This document shows positions 16,676-26,153 of a stretch of 64,000 nucleotides of DNA, piece by piece. The notes beneath the pieces were generated by a model, which did no database searches, was not told the DNA's origin, and was given only the letters and a program-made list of their open reading frames with translations. The first letter of the stretch is position 1. Each line of letters begins with the position of its first letter. Both the position numbers and the translations under genes were made by a program. This stretch comes from CAXWPM01 sp965206125 (GTDB taxonomy: Bacteria; Acidobacteriota; Terriglobia; 20CM-2-55-15): NCBI GenBank assembly GCA_965206125.1, contig CBDBIN010000042.1, forward strand, positions 1-64,000. The letters are read 5' to 3'.

Positions 16676-18400
16676 TCAGACCGGAATCGTCGGACTCTTC
16701 AGATGATGGCCGGAAGCGTCCTGGTAGGCCTTTGCAACGGCCAACAGTTCCGATTCACCGAACGGACGTGCGAAGAAGGTCATGCTGGTCGGCATGTCAT
16801 CGTCATTGAATCCGTTGGGAACCGCGAGGGCCGGGTACGTCGCGTAGTTGCATTGCGACGAGGCACTCAGGCCTTCCGGTTGTCCGCCACCACCGCCACC
16901 GCCTCTGCCTCCACGCGGAATGAGGAAGACGTCGATACCTTCGGTGGCCTTGGCCAGATCCATCATCATCATCATCCGCGCGCGTTGCGACTGGAGGTAC
17001 TCGACGGCCGGGATCAGGCGGCTTGCGCGGAATCCTGCCGCCCGCCCCTCGCGAGTCATCTCGTACACGCGATCAGACCGCACGAACTCGTCGAAGAAGA
17101 CAGCCATTTCCACGTTGTGAGCGGTAACCGTAACCGGGAAGCGCGGGATGTCGAACTCGATGAGTTTCACGCCTAGCGCTGTGAGTTGATCGAGCGTCGC
17201 CTGGTTGTTCGCACGGAGTGTCGAATCCTCGACGGCATCAAGGTATTCGGGCAGATACCCGACGCGCAGTTGCGTAATGTCCAGATTTGCATCCCAGTTA
17301 AACGGGATGTCCTGAACACTCATGTCGCGATCGTCGGGCTTGGAAATCGCCTGCATGACGAGCGCACAATCCTCGGCGTACCGACACATCGGTCCGACGC
17401 GATCCTGTGTCCAGGACAGCGCCATCACGCCGTAGCGGCTGATCCGGCCCAGCGTCGGCCGGAGTCCGGTGACGCCGCAGTTCGAGGACGGACCGAGAAT
17501 CGAACCGCTCGTTTCCGTACCGAGAGAGAAACCTACGCACCCGCCACCGGTTGCCGCGCCCGGCCCAGCCGAGGATCCGCCGGAACTGCGCTCCGGATTC
17601 CAGGGATTGTTGGTCCGCCCTCCAAACCAGTTGGAGCCCGCGGCGAACTCGCCGCTCGTGAGTTTCGCGATCAGTACCGCCCCAGCATCGCGGACGAACT
17701 CGATGACGGTCGCGTCGTAATCGAACACCTGCTCCTGGTAGGCGCCCGAGCCCCACGTTGTCCGGTAACCCCGGGCCGCGATGATGTCTTTGGCTCCCCA
17801 CGGAATGCCGTGAAGCGGCCCCTTGTAGCGCCCCGCGGCGATCTCTCGATCGGCCTGGCGGGCCTGGCTCATCGCCAGATCGTCCGTGAAACTGACGACA
17901 CAATTCAGGACCGGGTTGTACTTCTTCAGCCGCTGCATGTACATCGTCGTCAGCTCAACGGAACTGACCTGGCGGCTCCGAATCAACTCCGCAAGCCGGC
18001 GAACCGACCAGAACGCCGCGTCTTCGAGGTTCGACGGGCGCGTGACGCTCGGCGGATCGCTGACGCGAATCGGACGCGAGGTCCGGTTCACTCGCATTCC
18101 AGGCACGATCGGGTTGAAGTGGAACGGCGGTGAAACGTCGTTCGGGATGTGAAACTCGTGCAGCTTCTCGTAGTTCTCGATGGTGTTGTTGACTCTTTCC
18201 ACCATCTCGGCGCGCTCTTCGTCAGTGAATTCGATCCCGGACATCGCCAGCGCATCGCGCAGCATGTCCGCGGTGATGCGCGGTTCCTCCGCCTCCTGCA
18301 CCTTTCCCCAGAGGACCCCGGGGAGAAGCGTGGCGCCGAGGCCGGCCTGGGCAAAGTGCGCCATGAAGCGCCGTCGGGTCTCACTCGTGTTATCAGTCAC
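16676..18400 (-). CDS. Exported amidase (amidase signature family)
   Basis: The 574-residue protein starts at GTG 18400 behind GGAGG. Residues 1-32 form a Tat-type signal (RRRFMAHF then a hydrophobic run). The amidase-signature core has all three catalytic residues in context: Lys in GAKDII, the cis-Ser in SSGGSSAG and the nucleophile Ser in TETSGSI. A Gly-rich loop (GGRGGGGGGGQPEG) sits near residue 510. It would hydrolyse a carboxylic amide, substrate unknown; despite GatA similarity it is not a tRNA amidotransferase because of the export signal and lack of gatB/gatC nearby. Confidence 0.9.
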   Translation of the reverse strand: MTDNTSETRRRFMAHFAQAGLGATLLPGVLWGKVQEAEEPRITADMLRDALAMSGIEFTDEERAEMVERVNNTIENYEKLHEFHIPNDVSPPFHFNPIVPGMRVNRTSRPIRVSDPPSVTRPSNLEDAAFWSVRRLAELIRSRQVSSVELTTMYMQRLKKYNPVLNCVVSFTDDLAMSQARQADREIAAGRYKGPLHGIPWGAKDIIAARGYRTTWGSGAYQEQVFDYDATVIEFVRDAGAVLIAKLTSGEFAAGSNWFGGRTNNPWNPERSSGGSSAGPGAATGGGCVGFSLGTETSGSILGPSSNCGVTGLRPTLGRISRYGVMALSWTQDRVGPMCRYAEDCALVMQAISKPDDRDMSVQDIPFNWDANLDITQLRVGYLPEYLDAVEDSTLRANNQATLDQLTALGVKLIEFDIPRFPVTVTAHNVEMAVFFDEFVRSDRVYEMTREGRAAGFRASRLIPAVEYLQSQRARMMMMMDLAKATEGIDVFLIPRGGRGGGGGGGQPEGLSASSQCNYATYPALAVPNGFNDDDMPTSMTFFARPFGESELLAVAKAYQDASGHHLKSPTIPV

Positions 18401-18521
18401 GGCATACCTCCGCTCGGGTTTGATAAGAACTTTGGCGCTGATTCTATACGAAGGAAAGGCTGGAGCGAACGGATTTGGGTTTGCACGGACCCGGCGCCCG
18501 CGGCGGTGGACCGAGCAGCTG

Positions 18522-19325
18522 CTACTGGCATTCCTCGGCCAACGGCACGAGGGAATCGACGTTGATGCGCAGAATCGGAGGTTGCCGGATCAGCACGCCT
18601 CGAGCCTGCATCTTGTAACCTTCGTAGATCTCGGGCACGAACTCGCGGCCGAGATAGCCGAGGTTGTGCAGGTCGACGAAGCTGAGGCCGAGCGTCTCGT
18701 CCACCGATGCGGCAATCTCCTGCTCGGTGGGCGGGCCCAGGTCCCTCAGCCTCAGAGGTTCGCTCGCATAGCCCAACTGCCAGGTGTCGGCAGTCGTTGA
18801 CGGGGTCAAACATCCGACGATCTGAACCAGAGAGAAGCTGGGCAACGGTCGCGGTCCGTCCTCCGCCTCGATTCGAACCCTGCGCATTCGTGAGACGTCG
18901 AGTTCGCGATTCCCGGCAGGAAAGCCGTTGACCTGCATCACATACGTGACGATGTCCAGGTATTCGCCGTCATCGAGTGGCATTGCCGTCACTCCAGGTT
19001 CATTGCGGGGCGGCATGTCTCTTCTCATGAAGTTGTAAAGGCTCAACAACCGGTCCTCCCGCCACCGCTCCATGAACTCGGGTCCGGTGAGCTGGAAGCG
19101 TGGCCCGAAATCTCCGAGGACGTTCGCGTCCTGAATGCCCTGGAGGTCGGGGCCATGGCAGCGGATGCACGCACGCTCATAAGCAACGCGACCACGTTCG
19201 GCCTGGTCATCCGCGTACACTCCGCTCCAGACCGTCAGGCGACCTTGTGCCGCCCCAGACGATACTCCGAGCAATACGGCAATCAGGAGTGCACACATGG
19301 CGAGAACGGACAACCGACTATGCAT
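18522..19325 (-). CDS. Secreted c-type cytochrome
   Basis: The 267-residue protein has a signal peptide (residues 1-27) and one heme-attachment motif CIRCH near residue 55, with a likely axial Met in RDMPPRNEPG, giving a monoheme cytochrome c domain of about 100 residues. A second beta-rich domain (residues about 150-267; SFSLVQIVGCLTPS ... DTWQLGYASEPLRLRD) follows, a tail seen in several Acidobacteriota proteins that lacks known function. It probably acts in periplasmic electron transfer. It is upstream of the amidase on the same strand, 121 bases away. Confidence 0.85.
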   Translation of the reverse strand: MHSRLSVLAMCALLIAVLLGVSSGAAQGRLTVWSGVYADDQAERGRVAYERACIRCHGPDLQGIQDANVLGDFGPRFQLTGPEFMERWREDRLLSLYNFMRRDMPPRNEPGVTAMPLDDGEYLDIVTYVMQVNGFPAGNRELDVSRMRRVRIEAEDGPRPLPSFSLVQIVGCLTPSTTADTWQLGYASEPLRLRDLGPPTEQEIAASVDETLGLSFVDLHNLGYLGREFVPEIYEGYKMQARGVLIRQPPILRINVDSLVPLAEECQ

Positions 19326-19438
19326 ACCGCTATCTTATTACAGGCAGCGGCGAGAGCGACCGTAGTTTGATTTGCTCCCTACCCGTTTCCAGACCTAGAA
19401 TAAGCACCGGGTTCAAGCATCAACGGAGGGGACTGGAA

Positions 19439-21262
19439 ATGTATCGAATCGCGATGCGGACAGCCATGGCGTTCGTCGCGGCGACGCTGGTCCTGGTCGC
19501 GCCCTCGGCCGCGGACGGCCAGGCGGGACCGGCTCGGTGGGTCGACAACCTCGAACCGATCGGGCCTGGCGACTGGAACTACGATTTCGCGGCTCACCTG
19601 TTAGAACGGGCCGGCTTCGGCGGCACGCCTAAGGAGATCGAAGCTTTGGCCGCGATGACGCCCGAAGAAGCGGTCCGCAGTTTCGTGGAGTTCCATGAGA
19701 TCGACAACAGCCGCCTGCTTGCCTTCGATCACTCGGACATCCACGATCCAGGCCTGGAACCGTTCCCGCCCAGCCGCCCGGCGACGACGGACCTCGCTAA
19801 AGAAACAGGCGAGGCGCTCGGCATCAAGGTGAAGCCGTCCGGCAACCGCCGGCGCCAGCCAGTGGTCAACAAATTCTTCTACTGGTTGCGGGCCAGCGTG
19901 CTTGAGACCAATCGGGTCGGCTATTGGTGGGCCGACCGGATGCTCACCACTCGCCATCCCCTCGAAGAGAAGATGGCGCTGTTCTGGCACGGCCACTTCG
20001 CCGTCAACGAGGCCAAGGTTCGCGACTACCGCAAGCTGCTGAACCAGCTAGAACTGTTCCACGTGCTCGGCACAGGCAACTTCCGGGACCTGATGGTCGC
20101 CGTCGCCAGGGACCCCGCGATGCTCTCTTTCCTGGATGCCGGCGTGAACGTGAAGGGAGCGCCCAACGAGAACTTCGCGAGAGAGATCATGGAACTGTTC
20201 ACGATGGGTGTTGGCAATTACACCGAGACCGACATCCGTGAGGCAGCCCGCGCCTTCACGGGCTGGAACTATCAAGACCTGGCGTTCGTCGTCAACGATG
20301 ACGAACACGACGGCGGTCAGAAAACGGTCCTGGGACGATCGGGCAGTTTCGACGGTGTCGAGGTCATCGACATCATCATGGACCAACCGGTGACGGCCGA
20401 GTATATCGCCGGGAAGATCTACCACTACTTCGTCCGCCAGGAACTATCCCCGGAATTGCGGAGCGAGCTTGGCGACATACTGCGGGACGCCAACTACGAG
20501 TTGGTTCCTCTGCTCGGGACGATCTTCCTGTCGCGGGACTTTTACAGTCCGGCATCGGTCGGGACCCATATCAAGAGCCCCGTCGAGCTGGCCGTCTCGA
20601 CGTTCCGGAAGCTGGGCCTCGAAGAAACACCTGGAGTGCCCGATTTCAACCGAGCAACGGCGGCACTCGGCCAGTTCCTGTTCCGCCCCCCGACGGTCGC
20701 CGGATGGGCCCAGGGCCGGAGCTGGATCACACCGGGCCTGCTTCTCGAACGCGGCAACTTTATCCGCGACGTCCTGTTCCCCGACATCAACTTCATCCCA
20801 CCCGACCGGTACAACGGAAGCCCACAAATACGGGGAGTTGCCGACAGGATCGCCGATGGTTACGACATCACGACGGCGACGATGCCCAACACGGGGGAGA
20901 TGACGGCGGAATCCAACATGCTGGCGGACCGCGATGAGGACTTCAACACGCGGTACGGCAGCTTCCGCGGATGGCAGATGGCGATCCAGCGCGTGAAACC
21001 GATCCCTCGCCACACGGCGCAGATTGATCTGACGCGCATGGTCCTGGATGAAAGCCTGACCGACACGGCCGAGGTCGTCGACTACTTGATTCACCGTTTC
21101 ATGCGGGTCGCGCCCGGAGGCGACAAGCGCAGGATGCTGATCGACTTCCTGACCGATGAACTGGGAACGGCGGATATCCGCAGTGCCGAGAGCTATCTCG
21201 AGGATCCGCTCCGGCTGCTGCTGCACCTGATCCTAAGCGAACCCGAATACCAGTTGGGTTGA
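19439..21262 (+). CDS. DUF1800 family secreted protein
   Basis: I take ATG 19439, preceded by ACGGAGGGG, giving 607 residues with a clear signal peptide (residues 1-28); earlier in-frame codons overlap the divergent cytochrome gene. DUF1800 hallmarks include AHLLERAGFGGTP, KMALFWHGHFAVN, NENFAREIMELFTMG and GWNYQ. The biochemical role of DUF1800 is not established. Members are nearly always encoded beside a DUF1501 protein, as here, and the pair is thought to act at the cell envelope. Confidence 0.93.
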   Translation: MYRIAMRTAMAFVAATLVLVAPSAADGQAGPARWVDNLEPIGPGDWNYDFAAHLLERAGFGGTPKEIEALAAMTPEEAVRSFVEFHEIDNSRLLAFDHSDIHDPGLEPFPPSRPATTDLAKETGEALGIKVKPSGNRRRQPVVNKFFYWLRASVLETNRVGYWWADRMLTTRHPLEEKMALFWHGHFAVNEAKVRDYRKLLNQLELFHVLGTGNFRDLMVAVARDPAMLSFLDAGVNVKGAPNENFAREIMELFTMGVGNYTETDIREAARAFTGWNYQDLAFVVNDDEHDGGQKTVLGRSGSFDGVEVIDIIMDQPVTAEYIAGKIYHYFVRQELSPELRSELGDILRDANYELVPLLGTIFLSRDFYSPASVGTHIKSPVELAVSTFRKLGLEETPGVPDFNRATAALGQFLFRPPTVAGWAQGRSWITPGLLLERGNFIRDVLFPDINFIPPDRYNGSPQIRGVADRIADGYDITTATMPNTGEMTAESNMLADRDEDFNTRYGSFRGWQMAIQRVKPIPRHTAQIDLTRMVLDESLTDTAEVVDYLIHRFMRVAPGGDKRRMLIDFLTDELGTADIRSAESYLEDPLRLLLHLILSEPEYQLG

Positions 21263-21272
21263 GGAGAGCCGG

Positions 21273-22517
21273 ATGAGGAATCGAACATCGAAGATCGGCG
21301 ACATCACCCGACGGCAACTGTTGAAGGCGGGGCTGTACGGCATCGGGGCGGGAGCGGCGGGTGGTCTACACGTCCCGTCGTTGTTCGCACGCACGGCCGA
21401 GGCGATGTCACAGAGTACCGACAACGAGCGCATCTTCGTCGTTCTGGAATTGTCGGGAGGCAATGACGGGTTGAACACGCTGGTGCCCTACGGCGACGAT
21501 GCCTACTACCGGCTACGCCCCAACATCGGACTGCCTGCGGACTCCCTCCGGAAGATCGACGATCACTTCGGCTTCAACCCCGGCGTCGTCGGTTTCGAGC
21601 GGCTGTACAAGGAAGGCAAGATGGCGGTCATCCACGGCTGCGGCTACGAAAACCCGTCGTTCTCCCACTTCAGTTCGATGGCCTACTGGCACACCGCCGC
21701 ACCCAACAGCGGCGAGGAGTACGGATGGGTCGGCAGGCTCGCCGATTCGATGGCACCGGGCGGCGCGCCGAATTTTCTGATGAACATCGATACTCGCCAG
21801 TCGCTGGCGGTGCGGAGCCGCGAGCACACACCGGTGGTGTTTGACGACCCGAACAAGTTTGCGCGCGAAGGTTTCTACCAGGAGAACGAACTGTTTGCAC
21901 ACGTCTCCGAAGCTACTGAGGCGACGAACCCGTCCCAACGGTTCCTGCGAGACATCGCCCGTAGCGCGAACGAAGCGTCCGCTCTCGTGCGGAAGGCCTG
22001 GGCGGACTACCGCCCGGCGGCCGACTACGGGATCAACCCGCTGGATCTGCCCAAGGTCGTCTCCCTGATCGCGGCCGGCATGCCCACCCGTCTGTACTAC
22101 ACGTCGTACCGGAACAATGCTTTCGACACGCACGTGTTCCAGAGCGATCTGCACCGCCGCCTGCTGACTTACGCTTCGGATGCCGTCGCGGCGTTTATCC
22201 AGGATCTGGAAAGCATCGGTCGCGCCCAGGACGTGGTCGTCATGATCTTTTCCGAGTTCGGCCGCCGGGTTCCGGAAAACGTCAGTCTGGGCACGGACCA
22301 CGGCGCCGCCAATCTGATGTTCATGGTGGGAAACAGCGTCCGGGGCGGGCACTACGGCGACGTGCCGAGCCTGACCGAACTGGATGAAGGCGACAACCTG
22401 GTCTACACCACGGACTTCCGCCGCGTCTATGCGACGGCCATCGAAGGCTGGCTCGGCCACCCGGCGTCAACGGAGTTGCTGAACGGCCGGTTCGAGCCGT
22501 TCGACATGTTTGTTTGA
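21273..22517 (+). CDS. DUF1501 family Tat-exported protein
   Basis: The 414-residue protein begins with a twin-arginine signal (TRRQLLKAG followed by a Gly/Ala-rich hydrophobic stretch). The core has the DUF1501 signatures VVLELSGGNDGLNTLVPY, WHTAAP, FDTHVFQ and SEFGRRVPEN...GTDHGAA, which place it in the alkaline-phosphatase-like/sulfatase fold superfamily; the DHG and SGGNDG residues probably bind metal. It is 10 bases downstream of the DUF1800 gene, in one operon. Confidence 0.93.
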   Translation: MRNRTSKIGDITRRQLLKAGLYGIGAGAAGGLHVPSLFARTAEAMSQSTDNERIFVVLELSGGNDGLNTLVPYGDDAYYRLRPNIGLPADSLRKIDDHFGFNPGVVGFERLYKEGKMAVIHGCGYENPSFSHFSSMAYWHTAAPNSGEEYGWVGRLADSMAPGGAPNFLMNIDTRQSLAVRSREHTPVVFDDPNKFAREGFYQENELFAHVSEATEATNPSQRFLRDIARSANEASALVRKAWADYRPAADYGINPLDLPKVVSLIAAGMPTRLYYTSYRNNAFDTHVFQSDLHRRLLTYASDAVAAFIQDLESIGRAQDVVVMIFSEFGRRVPENVSLGTDHGAANLMFMVGNSVRGGHYGDVPSLTELDEGDNLVYTTDFRRVYATAIEGWLGHPASTELLNGRFEPFDMFV

Positions 22518-22546
22518 AGACTCCTTCATCCCAAGAGTGAGGCACC

Positions 22547-22846
22547 ATGGATTTCGACAACGGAAAAGAGCAAGTGACGAGACGCCAGGTGATCCGGGTT
22601 CTGGCGGCATTCGGGATCACCGGCCCGGCAGCCCTCGAGCTGGCGGCCAAGGCCCAGGACAGGCTCTCACCGGAAACGCTGGAAGCGGCAACCGCGTTAC
22701 TGGACCAGGACTTCGACGAAGAAAGGATCGAAGTTGTGGCCGCGGCGCTCCGGAACAGCCTCGGCCAGTTTCAGATCGTGCGTGACCTGGAGATCGACGA
22801 TCGCATCGAACCGGCGCCGATCTTCCTCGCCAGGGGACGGCCGTAA
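22547..22846 (+). CDS. Small Tat-signal protein preceding an amidase
   Basis: The 99-residue product has an RR motif (VTRRQVIRVLAAFGITGPAAL) and then a short helical body (LSPETLEAATALLDQDFDEERIEVVAAALRNSL) ending in APIFLARGRP. I do not recognise a named family; similar short proteins often precede exported amidases, suggesting a partner or chaperone that carries the signal for the signal-less amidase behind it. Its stop shares one base with the amidase start (TAATG). Confidence 0.75.
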   Translation: MDFDNGKEQVTRRQVIRVLAAFGITGPAALELAAKAQDRLSPETLEAATALLDQDFDEERIEVVAAALRNSLGQFQIVRDLEIDDRIEPAPIFLARGRP

Positions 22847-24267
22847 TGCAGGACAACGAACTTGTTTATAGAACCGGGCCGGAGCTTGCCGAGCTGATCC
22901 GCTCGGGAGACGTGTCTCCTGTCGAAGTCGTGACCGCGTTTCTGGATCGTGTCGAGGAACTCAACCCCCAGGTCAACGCGTTTATTACGATCACACGCGA
23001 TCATGCACTCACGCGCGCCGGCGAGGCAGAGCGTGAAATCCGGGCCGGCCGGTACCTTGGACCGCTGCACGGAATCCCTTACGCCCCGAAGGACATTCTC
23101 GCGACGAAGGACATCCTGACGACCAACGGGTCAAAGGTCACGGCGGACTGGGTCCCCGACCACGAGTCCACGATCACCCAGCGTCTGAACGACGCCGGAG
23201 CGATCCTGATCGGAAAGCTCAACCTGCTCGAGTTCGCGATGGGCAGCGGAGTCCTTTCCGGATTTGGACCTGTGCGGAACCCCTGGGATCTGGACTATTC
23301 GCCGTCGGGTTCGTCGAGCGGTTCCGGCGCCAGCCTTGCCGCCTACATGGTTCCGCTATCCATCGGCACCGACACGGGCGGGTCCATCCGCGGTCCTGCA
23401 TCCGCCAATGGAATAGTCGGGTTGAAACAAACCTACGGCCGTGTCAGCCGGTACGGCGTAACGACGTTGAGCTGGACTCTGGATCACGCCGGCCCGATGA
23501 CGAAGACGGTTGCCGACGCCGCGCACATGCTGAAAGTCATCGCGGGCTACGACGAGTAAGATCCGACCACGATCGATGAATCCGTTCCCGACTACTCGGC
23601 TGCTCTCGACGGCGACGTCCGCAGCCTCCGGATCGGTGTCCCGACCGACTACTTCTTCGAGGGCGCGTCCGACGACGTCGATGCCGGCGTCCGCGAAGCC
23701 ATCCGGACGCTCGTGGGCATGGGTGCCCGCGTTGTGGACGTCGAGGTGCCGAACGCCAACCTCGCCGGCTCTGCGGGATGGACAATCGCCATGGCCGAAG
23801 CCGCCTGCTTCCACGAAAAACGGCTGCGGGACACGCCGGAGCTGTTCGACCCCCTCGTACGCGAGCGGCTGGAGACCGGCAAGTTCTACACCGCGACCGA
23901 CTACATCAAGGCGCTTCGAGTTCGGACCATCCTTCAGGAAGATATGCGACGGGTCTTCGAAACGTGTGACGTCATGGCCGTCCCCGGCAATACAAATGTT
24001 GCAGGACGGCTTCGGTCGCCGGAGGACGCGCGGAGCGATGTGCGACCGGGATCGACCCCTCCGCGGTTCCGCCGAGGAAACACCTTCATCGGAAATATGA
24101 CGGGACTCCCCGCGATCACGATCCCCTGCGGGTTCGCGTCCGGACCGCCGATACTGCCCGTCACGATCCAGTTCTACGGCCGGCCTTTCGACGAGTTCAC
24201 GCTCTTCAAAGTCAGTCACGCTTACGAGTCGGCGACGGACTGGCACAGACGGCGGCCGTCGCTATAG
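22846..24267 (+). pseudogene. Amidase (signature family) interrupted by one in-frame TAA
   Basis: The frame from ATG 22846 runs to a TAA at 23557-23559 and then stays open in the same frame to the TAG at 24267, together 473 codons, a normal amidase length. The catalytic Lys (YAPKDIL), cis-Ser (SGSSSGSG) and Ser nucleophile (GTDTGGSIRG) are all in the first part; the C-terminal half (GVPTDYFFEGASDDVDAG ... FIGNMTGLPAITIPCG) is also well kept. The interruption reads GYDE-stop-DPTTIDE. It may be a recent nonsense mutation, a base-call error, or readthrough. Coupled to the small Tat-signal gene upstream. Confidence 0.8.
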
Positions 24268-24510
24268 AGGATGGTCTCGCGACGAGGGACTGGCAGAAAG
24301 GGAAACCTCCATCCAACAACCGGCTAGAAAAGCGTGTCATGTCCGCCCGTGATTTCTCTGCCTCGGCCAGCAACAATCACCCTACTCGAAACGTATACAT
24401 GGTAGGCGACACTCTGGATTCGGAAGGCCCGGATCCAGGTTCCCTACGGCGATCCGCATCCGCCGACAAGCCGGACCGCTGCCGGATCAGAATGCGAAAG
24501 GAGAGCCACA

Positions 24511-24690
24511 GTGATCGAACTCAAAGAGAAAAAGGATGCCTCACCACTTTGCCCACACTGCTCGGAACCGGTCGGAGAGCTCTGGTTCCGTGAGCTTCGG
24601 GGTTTCTTCGGACGCCGGTATCTCTACTTTTGCTCGCGCTGCCTCAAGGTGCTGGGGGTCTCGCATCGGAAGGGCTTCTTGATGGGCTGA
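24511..24690 (+). CDS. Small zinc-ribbon protein
   Basis: A GTG at 24511 behind AAAGGAG opens 59 codons ending with TGA at 24690. The product has two CxxC knuckles (CPHC near residue 14 and CSRC near 42) about 25 residues apart, separated by GELWFRELRGFFGRRYLYF, the layout of a zinc ribbon. No family name can be given. It lies 86 bases before the ureohydrolase gene, same strand. Confidence 0.65.
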   Translation: MIELKEKKDASPLCPHCSEPVGELWFRELRGFFGRRYLYFCSRCLKVLGVSHRKGFLMG

Positions 24691-24776
24691 GGGCCGGTCG
24701 TGGAGCCAGTCACGTCTCCCCGGACTTTCGGCCGACTGAACGGGCGGGATGGAAAACCCGGCGGACCTGTGCTCTC

Positions 24777-25625
24777 ATGTCCTACATGACACTGGAGACT
24801 TTCAGGTCCCGACTGGAGAAGACGTCTGACGAAAGTGTCGCTCTGGTCGGAATCCCGTCCGACGCCAACTCTTCCTTCCTTCGGGGGCCGGCCGAAGCGC
24901 CGCCGAAGATCCGGGAAGCGCTGTTTTCGGAGTCCGGAAATACCTGGACCGAAACAGGCGTCAACCTGGCGGAAGTGGGCCGGCTGTTCGACGCAGGCGA
25001 CGTCGCGGTAGATGAACTCGCCGATCCTTGGGAGAGGGTCGCCGAAGCGATCGACCTCCTTCTGGAGAGCCGTCTATCGCCGATCGTCCTGGGGGGGGAT
25101 CACGCGATCACCTATCCCATCGTGAAGGCTTTCCGGGGGAAATACGACCGCCTGAACATCCTCCACTTCGACGCCCATCCGGACCTCTACCACGACTTCG
25201 AAGGAAACCCGAACTCGCATGCGTCCCCATTTGCCCGGGTGATGGAAAACGGTCTTGCCGATCGGTTGGTTCAAGTGGGCATCCGGACCGCCACAGGACA
25301 TCAACGGGAGCAGGCGGCACGCTTCAACGTCGAAGTGATCGAGATGCGGGATGTCGTCGACGGAATGACGGTCGCACTCGACCGGCCGGTCTACGTCTCG
25401 GTGGATATGGACGGTTTCGACCCGGCTTACGCGCCCGGCGTCTCACATCCGGAACCGGGCGGCCTGACACCAAGGCAGGTCATCGGCATGATCCAGGCTC
25501 TCGAGGGAAAGATCGTCGGCGCTGACGTCGTCGAGGTCAACCCGATCCGCGACCACAACAACCTTACCGGTGCGCTCGCTGCGAAGCTTGTCAAGGAACT
25601 GGCCGCGGCGATGATATCCCGATGA
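24777..25625 (+). CDS. Ureohydrolase (arginase/agmatinase family)
   Basis: The 282-residue enzyme has the complete binuclear Mn site: GGDHA, the FDAHPD strand and SVDMDGFDPA. Ureohydrolases cleave a guanidino group (arginine, agmatine, guanidinobutyrate, formiminoglutamate) to urea or formamide; the specificity loop is not diagnostic. I chose ATG 24777 (MSYMTLETF); an earlier in-frame start would overlap the zinc-ribbon gene. Its stop overlaps the next start by four bases (ATGA at 25622), so it forms an operon with the lipoprotein. Confidence 0.9.
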   Translation: MSYMTLETFRSRLEKTSDESVALVGIPSDANSSFLRGPAEAPPKIREALFSESGNTWTETGVNLAEVGRLFDAGDVAVDELADPWERVAEAIDLLLESRLSPIVLGGDHAITYPIVKAFRGKYDRLNILHFDAHPDLYHDFEGNPNSHASPFARVMENGLADRLVQVGIRTATGHQREQAARFNVEVIEMRDVVDGMTVALDRPVYVSVDMDGFDPAYAPGVSHPEPGGLTPRQVIGMIQALEGKIVGADVVEVNPIRDHNNLTGALAAKLVKELAAAMISR

Positions 25626-26149
25626 AGAAACGCGGCCTCATGCTCTTGCTGCTGGTGCTTCCCGGTTGCGGGGACCCGGAGGACCAGGCCCGCATCCTGT
25701 TCCAGGCCGCGCACCAGGCGATGGACCGGCGCGAGCCGCTCGAAGCAGAGACATTGCTCTCCCGGATCGAGCGGGATTACCGGGAAACGGCAGTCGCCGA
25801 TCAGGCCATCGGGACACTCCGTGACTATCAGAGCGAGATCGAAGAAGCGGCGATTGAAGGACTTCGGGAGGTCAACGTCGCTCAGGCAGCGTTTGCGGCA
25901 GCCAACGACGGCCGTTACGGATTCTCACTCACCGAACTGGTCGTCGCGGGGCTACTCAACTCCGAGTTGACGGCCGTCACGATCCGGGGATACCGGTACC
26001 GCACGATCCTCGATGACCAGATCGGCTACCGCATCCTGGCCACACCGCTCATCAATCCCGATACGAAACGCCACTTCTACACGGACACGACGGGCGTGAT
26101 CCGGTGGAAGGGTGGCGAGCCCGCCGATCAGGATAGCCCGGCGCTCTGA
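25622..26149 (+). CDS. Lipoprotein with pilin-like C-terminal domain
   Basis: The 175-residue product has a lipobox LPGC at residue 16. A helical segment (residues 20-90) is followed by a pseudopilin-like globular part: AQAAFAAANDGRYGFSLTELVVAGLL, RGYRYR, and the ending YTDTTGVIRWKGGEPADQDSPAL. The same ending style appears in the lipoprotein at 38939 (DASGVIRSELGRPAGADSPAL). The motif order resembles the soluble part of type II/IV minor pilins, but the N-terminal prepilin helix is replaced by a lipid anchor. Role unknown; co-translated with the ureohydrolase. Confidence 0.75.
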   Translation: MKKRGLMLLLLVLPGCGDPEDQARILFQAAHQAMDRREPLEAETLLSRIERDYRETAVADQAIGTLRDYQSEIEEAAIEGLREVNVAQAAFAAANDGRYGFSLTELVVAGLLNSELTAVTIRGYRYRTILDDQIGYRILATPLINPDTKRHFYTDTTGVIRWKGGEPADQDSPAL

Positions 26150-26153
26150 AGGC

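Noticed and set aside
17186..18133. 315-codon plus-strand frame opposite the amidase
   Set aside because: It lacks a ribosome site and family motifs, while the opposite strand holds an intact catalytic triad.
16676..18400. gatA (glutamyl-tRNA amidotransferase A)
   Set aside because: The protein has a Tat-type signal and no gatB/gatC neighbours; it is an exported amidase.
2179..23559. Stop-codon reassignment or systematic TAA readthrough
   Set aside because: TAA ends several ordinary genes here (PadR, msrB-upstream SBBP gene, antiporter, queE), so two in-frame TAA codons are better explained by mutation or error.
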